This document shows, piece after piece, positions 11,859-14,291 of a DNA stretch of 14,291 bases. The stretch's first letter is position 1. Every line of letters begins with the position of its first letter. The DNA is from Cephalothrix spiralis (lineage: Eukaryota > Nemertea > Palaeonemertea > Archinemertea > Cephalotrichidae). The notes under the pieces were generated by a model. That model was not told where the DNA came from, searched no databases, and was given only the letters and a program-made list of their open reading frames with translations. The stretch is from positions 1 to 14,291 of the forward strand of contig JAUCNG010063331.1 in NCBI GenBank assembly GCA_032353305.1. The letters run 5' to 3'. The position numbers were made by a program, and so were the translations under genes.

Positions 11859-14291
11859 ATGTTTCCAATAGGTAAATGGTGGGTGGCAGTAAGTACCTTT
11901 CTTTTGTGGGTTGTGGAGGCTGATGACAGAACAATAGTAAGGCAAAATTTTGGGGTTTTATTCACGCATTTGGGAGGGGTCGATAATGGGGCCTCGTTTT
12001 GGACACACACTTTCGCAATTCCATTCCCTCAGGAAATCGCTGAGCAGCCTAAACAGGATATGGACAAATGTGGAGCCGCAATTGGGAGTAAAGCAATGAG
12101 TCTATGTAAGACATTTACACGCACAGCGAATCAGTTAGTTCAACTTAGAAATAAGGCAGCGAAACGAATCTCAAATCAGATTCAACTTCTTAAGAAAATA
12201 GTACCTTTTAGGCATCATTATGGAAAACGGAGACGGAAAAAGAGGTGTGCTTTCTGTTTTATAGGTGACATAGCCGCTAGTCTATTTGGGACTGCCGACC
12301 AACATGACCAGAATGTCCTTATTGCGCATGTCGATAAAATTGAGTCAAAAGTAAACTTTACATTGAATGAAGTAATTAAGATAGATCAGGAGCTTTCATC
12401 TTTTATGAATGCTACCGATTTTCACTTGAATCAGGCCATTGAGATGGCAGATATAAATCATATGGCTGTTAAAGGCTTGCAACGGAAATTTCATCTCATG
12501 AATAATAATGTTGATGGAGCTGTTGGGGTTTTGGCAACATTTTTGAGAAATTTAGCATTGCATCAGGAAAGCATGGCGGTCATCGAAACTCAAATTGATC
12601 GTTGGGTAGACGGTACTAGACGACTACTGGAAGGATTCCTTCCCATGGAACTAGTCAACCCTGAACGGCTCGAATCGGTGATTCGGGAAGTAAGAAAGTC
12701 TTTGTATAGACGAAATAAACTTTTTACGTTGGGTCACCAAGAATTGGGTTATTACTATCAAAGGAGAAATATTGTATATGGGAGGACAGATAAACACTTG
12801 TATATTACGATCAAAATTCCGCTGCAATCAGCAAGTTCATATTTTGACCTATATTCGGTCACCGCTTTGCCGGTTCCTGTAAATGCAACGACCACGAACG
12901 CTACGAAAATAGTAAATCTTCCGGCATTTTTTGGGGTAACTGAGGATGCCAAATATTATACGGAATTAACTGCTGACATTTATGCGACTTGTACTGGGCA
13001 TGATGTTATGGTTTGTAAGTCGATTTTGAGCATGAGACATCGAGCTGTGCAGTCATGCAGTTCGGCGTTGTTCTTTGATCTCCCTGAAGACGTGATGAAA
13101 TATTGCACCTTTCGATATCAACCTCAAGGATTATATGAGGGGGCGATTGAAATTAACCAGGGTCTTTATTTAGCAAGTGGGTCAGAACCGTATTGGTCAC
13201 TGAAGTGCGAAAATCATCGAACCAAACAAATAGCCGGTTGCAATTTCTGCCTTTTAAGAATTAGTTGTGGGTGCTGGATTTACGGCAGTAAATTTATGCT
13301 TCCAAGCAAGATTTCAAATTGCGAAGGAAATTCACAAAAGCCTACTTATGTAGAAACTGTAAATTTAGCCGTCTTAAAGACAGTATATGAGCATGTAGAT
13401 TTTGGTTTAGTTACGGGATCTAGTCAGTATTCAAATTCATCTTTACCAGTACCAAATTTTGACACTTTGGACCAAAGGTGGGAAAGAGTGGCGACATCGG
13501 AAAAGAAATTTTCATTAGATTTTAAGAAATTAGTTGCTGCTTCAACTCAGCGTAAGAAATTATTTAAGACCAAAGCTGATGCGTTGTGGAGTGAGGCTTA
13601 TGAACGACCGAAATCGAGACCTGGGACTGGGAATTCGTTTTTCGAATCCATTTTGAAGGGATTTGACGGTATAAATTTTAACATTCTACCAGATTTTTCT
13701 TCTATGATGGCAATATTTTTGGGGGTAGTAAATACAATTTGCAATTTATACCTTCTGTGCAAAGTACAGAGACTAGCATTTCCCGTATCGGTAGCTACGG
13801 CCGCCTCTGTTATTCCTTTTTCGGAACTCTCAAACAATACTATGTTAGATGTCGAAAATCGAACAAACCGAATTTCTAGGCAAAGAACAGAGACGGCAAT
13901 TGAATCGAACTTGAGACCATTTCGAGTGCCGGAAAATGGTTTTAATGGGTCATCTCCTGCGACGAATAATACCATTCCGACCTATATACCCGATTGGTTA
14001 CCAAAAGTGATGTCAGATTTTATAAGTGACTCTCAAGTCAGTAAGTTCTTAGTTTTGCTGACCACTATGCTAGCAATAATTTCGACTAGCATTTTGCTGA
14101 CCAGTTTAATTCTCAAATGCTGTAGAAAGGCGAGAGTAAATTTCAGGCGAAAGCTATCAGTCATTGTGTTGGAAATTTGGTGTGATACAGATTGTCAGCT
14201 TGTGGATCTCATAACTGTTCAGGCTTGTCCAACAGAGCTAAAATTGGGAAAGGGGTGTATTCCTGAACGCATGTTTGTTCAGCCAAACTGT
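11859..14291 (+). CDS. env: Env: F-like fusion glycoprotein, 3' end beyond the window
   Basis: The frame is open for 811 codons, from the ATG to the last base, with no stop. A signal peptide is likely (hydrophobic residues 7-19, possible cleavage after A21). A basic furin-like site (RRRKKR, residues 124-129) is followed by a segment with F-I-G and L-F-G-T spaced as in the fusion peptide region of errantivirus Env and baculovirus F proteins. Several NxS/T sequons and many cysteines fit a secreted, glycosylated ectodomain. A hydrophobic segment lies at about 616-634 and a stronger one at about 730-753, followed by CCRKAR and a basic tail. Related F proteins usually end soon after one membrane anchor, so the ~175 residues beyond 634 are an unusual extension. 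The intact frame suggests a recently active copy. Receptor and host range cannot be read from sequence. Confidence 0.85.
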   Translation, partial: MFPIGKWWVAVSTFLLWVVEADDRTIVRQNFGVLFTHLGGVDNGASFWTHTFAIPFPQEIAEQPKQDMDKCGAAIGSKAMSLCKTFTRTANQLVQLRNKAAKRISNQIQLLKKIVPFRHHYGKRRRKKRCAFCFIGDIAASLFGTADQHDQNVLIAHVDKIESKVNFTLNEVIKIDQELSSFMNATDFHLNQAIEMADINHMAVKGLQRKFHLMNNNVDGAVGVLATFLRNLALHQESMAVIETQIDRWVDGTRRLLEGFLPMELVNPERLESVIREVRKSLYRRNKLFTLGHQELGYYYQRRNIVYGRTDKHLYITIKIPLQSASSYFDLYSVTALPVPVNATTTNATKIVNLPAFFGVTEDAKYYTELTADIYATCTGHDVMVCKSILSMRHRAVQSCSSALFFDLPEDVMKYCTFRYQPQGLYEGAIEINQGLYLASGSEPYWSLKCENHRTKQIAGCNFCLLRISCGCWIYGSKFMLPSKISNCEGNSQKPTYVETVNLAVLKTVYEHVDFGLVTGSSQYSNSSLPVPNFDTLDQRWERVATSEKKFSLDFKKLVAASTQRKKLFKTKADALWSEAYERPKSRPGTGNSFFESILKGFDGINFNILPDFSSMMAIFLGVVNTICNLYLLCKVQRLAFPVSVATAASVIPFSELSNNTMLDVENRTNRISRQRTETAIESNLRPFRVPENGFNGSSPATNNTIPTYIPDWLPKVMSDFISDSQVSKFLVLLTTMLAIISTSILLTSLILKCCRKARVNFRRKLSVIVLEIWCDTDCQLVDLITVQACPTELKLGKGCIPERMFVQPNC

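Larger units (their letters stand above)
1..14291 (+). mobile_element. Large Ty3/gypsy (metavirus) retroelement with accessory ORFs, gag, pol and env; both ends outside the window or unresolved
   Basis: Seen: gag with CCHC knuckles, then pol in the order protease, RT, RNase H, integrase, chromodomain, then an F-like env, all on one strand and tightly packed. Known: protease-RT-RNase H-integrase order with a GPY/F module and a chromodomain is typical of Ty3/gypsy elements, and F-like env genes are found in errantiviruses. Inference: the five ORFs upstream of gag belong to the same element, because they share strand, compact spacing and the same splice-acceptor arrangement as gag and env. Caveat: no LTR pair, primer-binding site or polypurine tract was found, and env is cut by the window end, so the true borders are unknown. 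The 760-nt gap before gag could be the real 5' border, which would leave ORFs 1-5 outside the element. Confidence 0.8.

Overview
The window reads as most of one very large, retrovirus-like Ty3/gypsy (metavirus) LTR retroelement in an animal genome. All credible genes lie on the + strand. The signs of a eukaryotic, probably metazoan, host are spliceosome-type 3' splice sites (pyrimidine tract plus YAG), a chromodomain at the end of pol, a fusion-type (F-like) envelope gene, and AT-rich spacers. No host gene, tRNA, rRNA, CRISPR array or bacterial signal was seen. The species cannot be named from this sequence.

Layout. Positions 1-466 are a non-coding leader or LTR-like stretch with short repeats, a CRE palindrome, a perfect hairpin and a possible splice donor. 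Positions 467-4905 hold five accessory ORFs. ORF1 is an SGNH/GDSL hydrolase broken by a -1 frame change, with its last catalytic motif in a second frame up to 1020. ORF2 is a small C8 RING/FYVE-like zinc finger (1124-1555). ORF3 is an irregular leucine-rich-repeat protein (1678-2889). ORF4 has a helical N-terminus and a C4HC3 RING-CH/PHD-like zinc finger (2914-3831). ORF5 is a second LRR-like protein (about 3940-4905). Positions 4906-5665 are non-coding, with a TATA-like box, a 3' splice site, a 5' splice site 39 nt after it, and a short tandem duplication. Gag (5666-7096) has three CCHC knuckles. Pol (entered near 7078, ending 11802) carries protease, RT, RNase H, integrase, GPY/F and chromodomain. 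An F-like env starts at 11859 and is still open at the last base; it is the largest feature that a stop-bounded ORF search would miss.

Expression. Pol overlaps gag in the -1 frame at a canonical GGGAAAC slippery heptamer, followed after 6 nt by a plausible H-type pseudoknot. Each of the other ORFs (five accessory, gag, env) has a 3' splice-site-like sequence just upstream, and the first ATG after that site is the ORF start. This suggests a family of subgenomic mRNAs, made either by alternative cis-splicing from a shared 5' leader or by spliced-leader trans-splicing of a polycistronic transcript.

Most interesting point: a block of accessory genes 5' of gag, alternating zinc-finger and LRR proteins and led by an SGNH hydrolase, in an element that also has both a chromodomain and an envelope. 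The zinc-finger/LRR pairs recall ubiquitin-ligase modules, but that function is inference only. No complete LTR pair, primer-binding site or polypurine tract could be identified, so it is not proven that the accessory block and gag-pol-env belong to one element.
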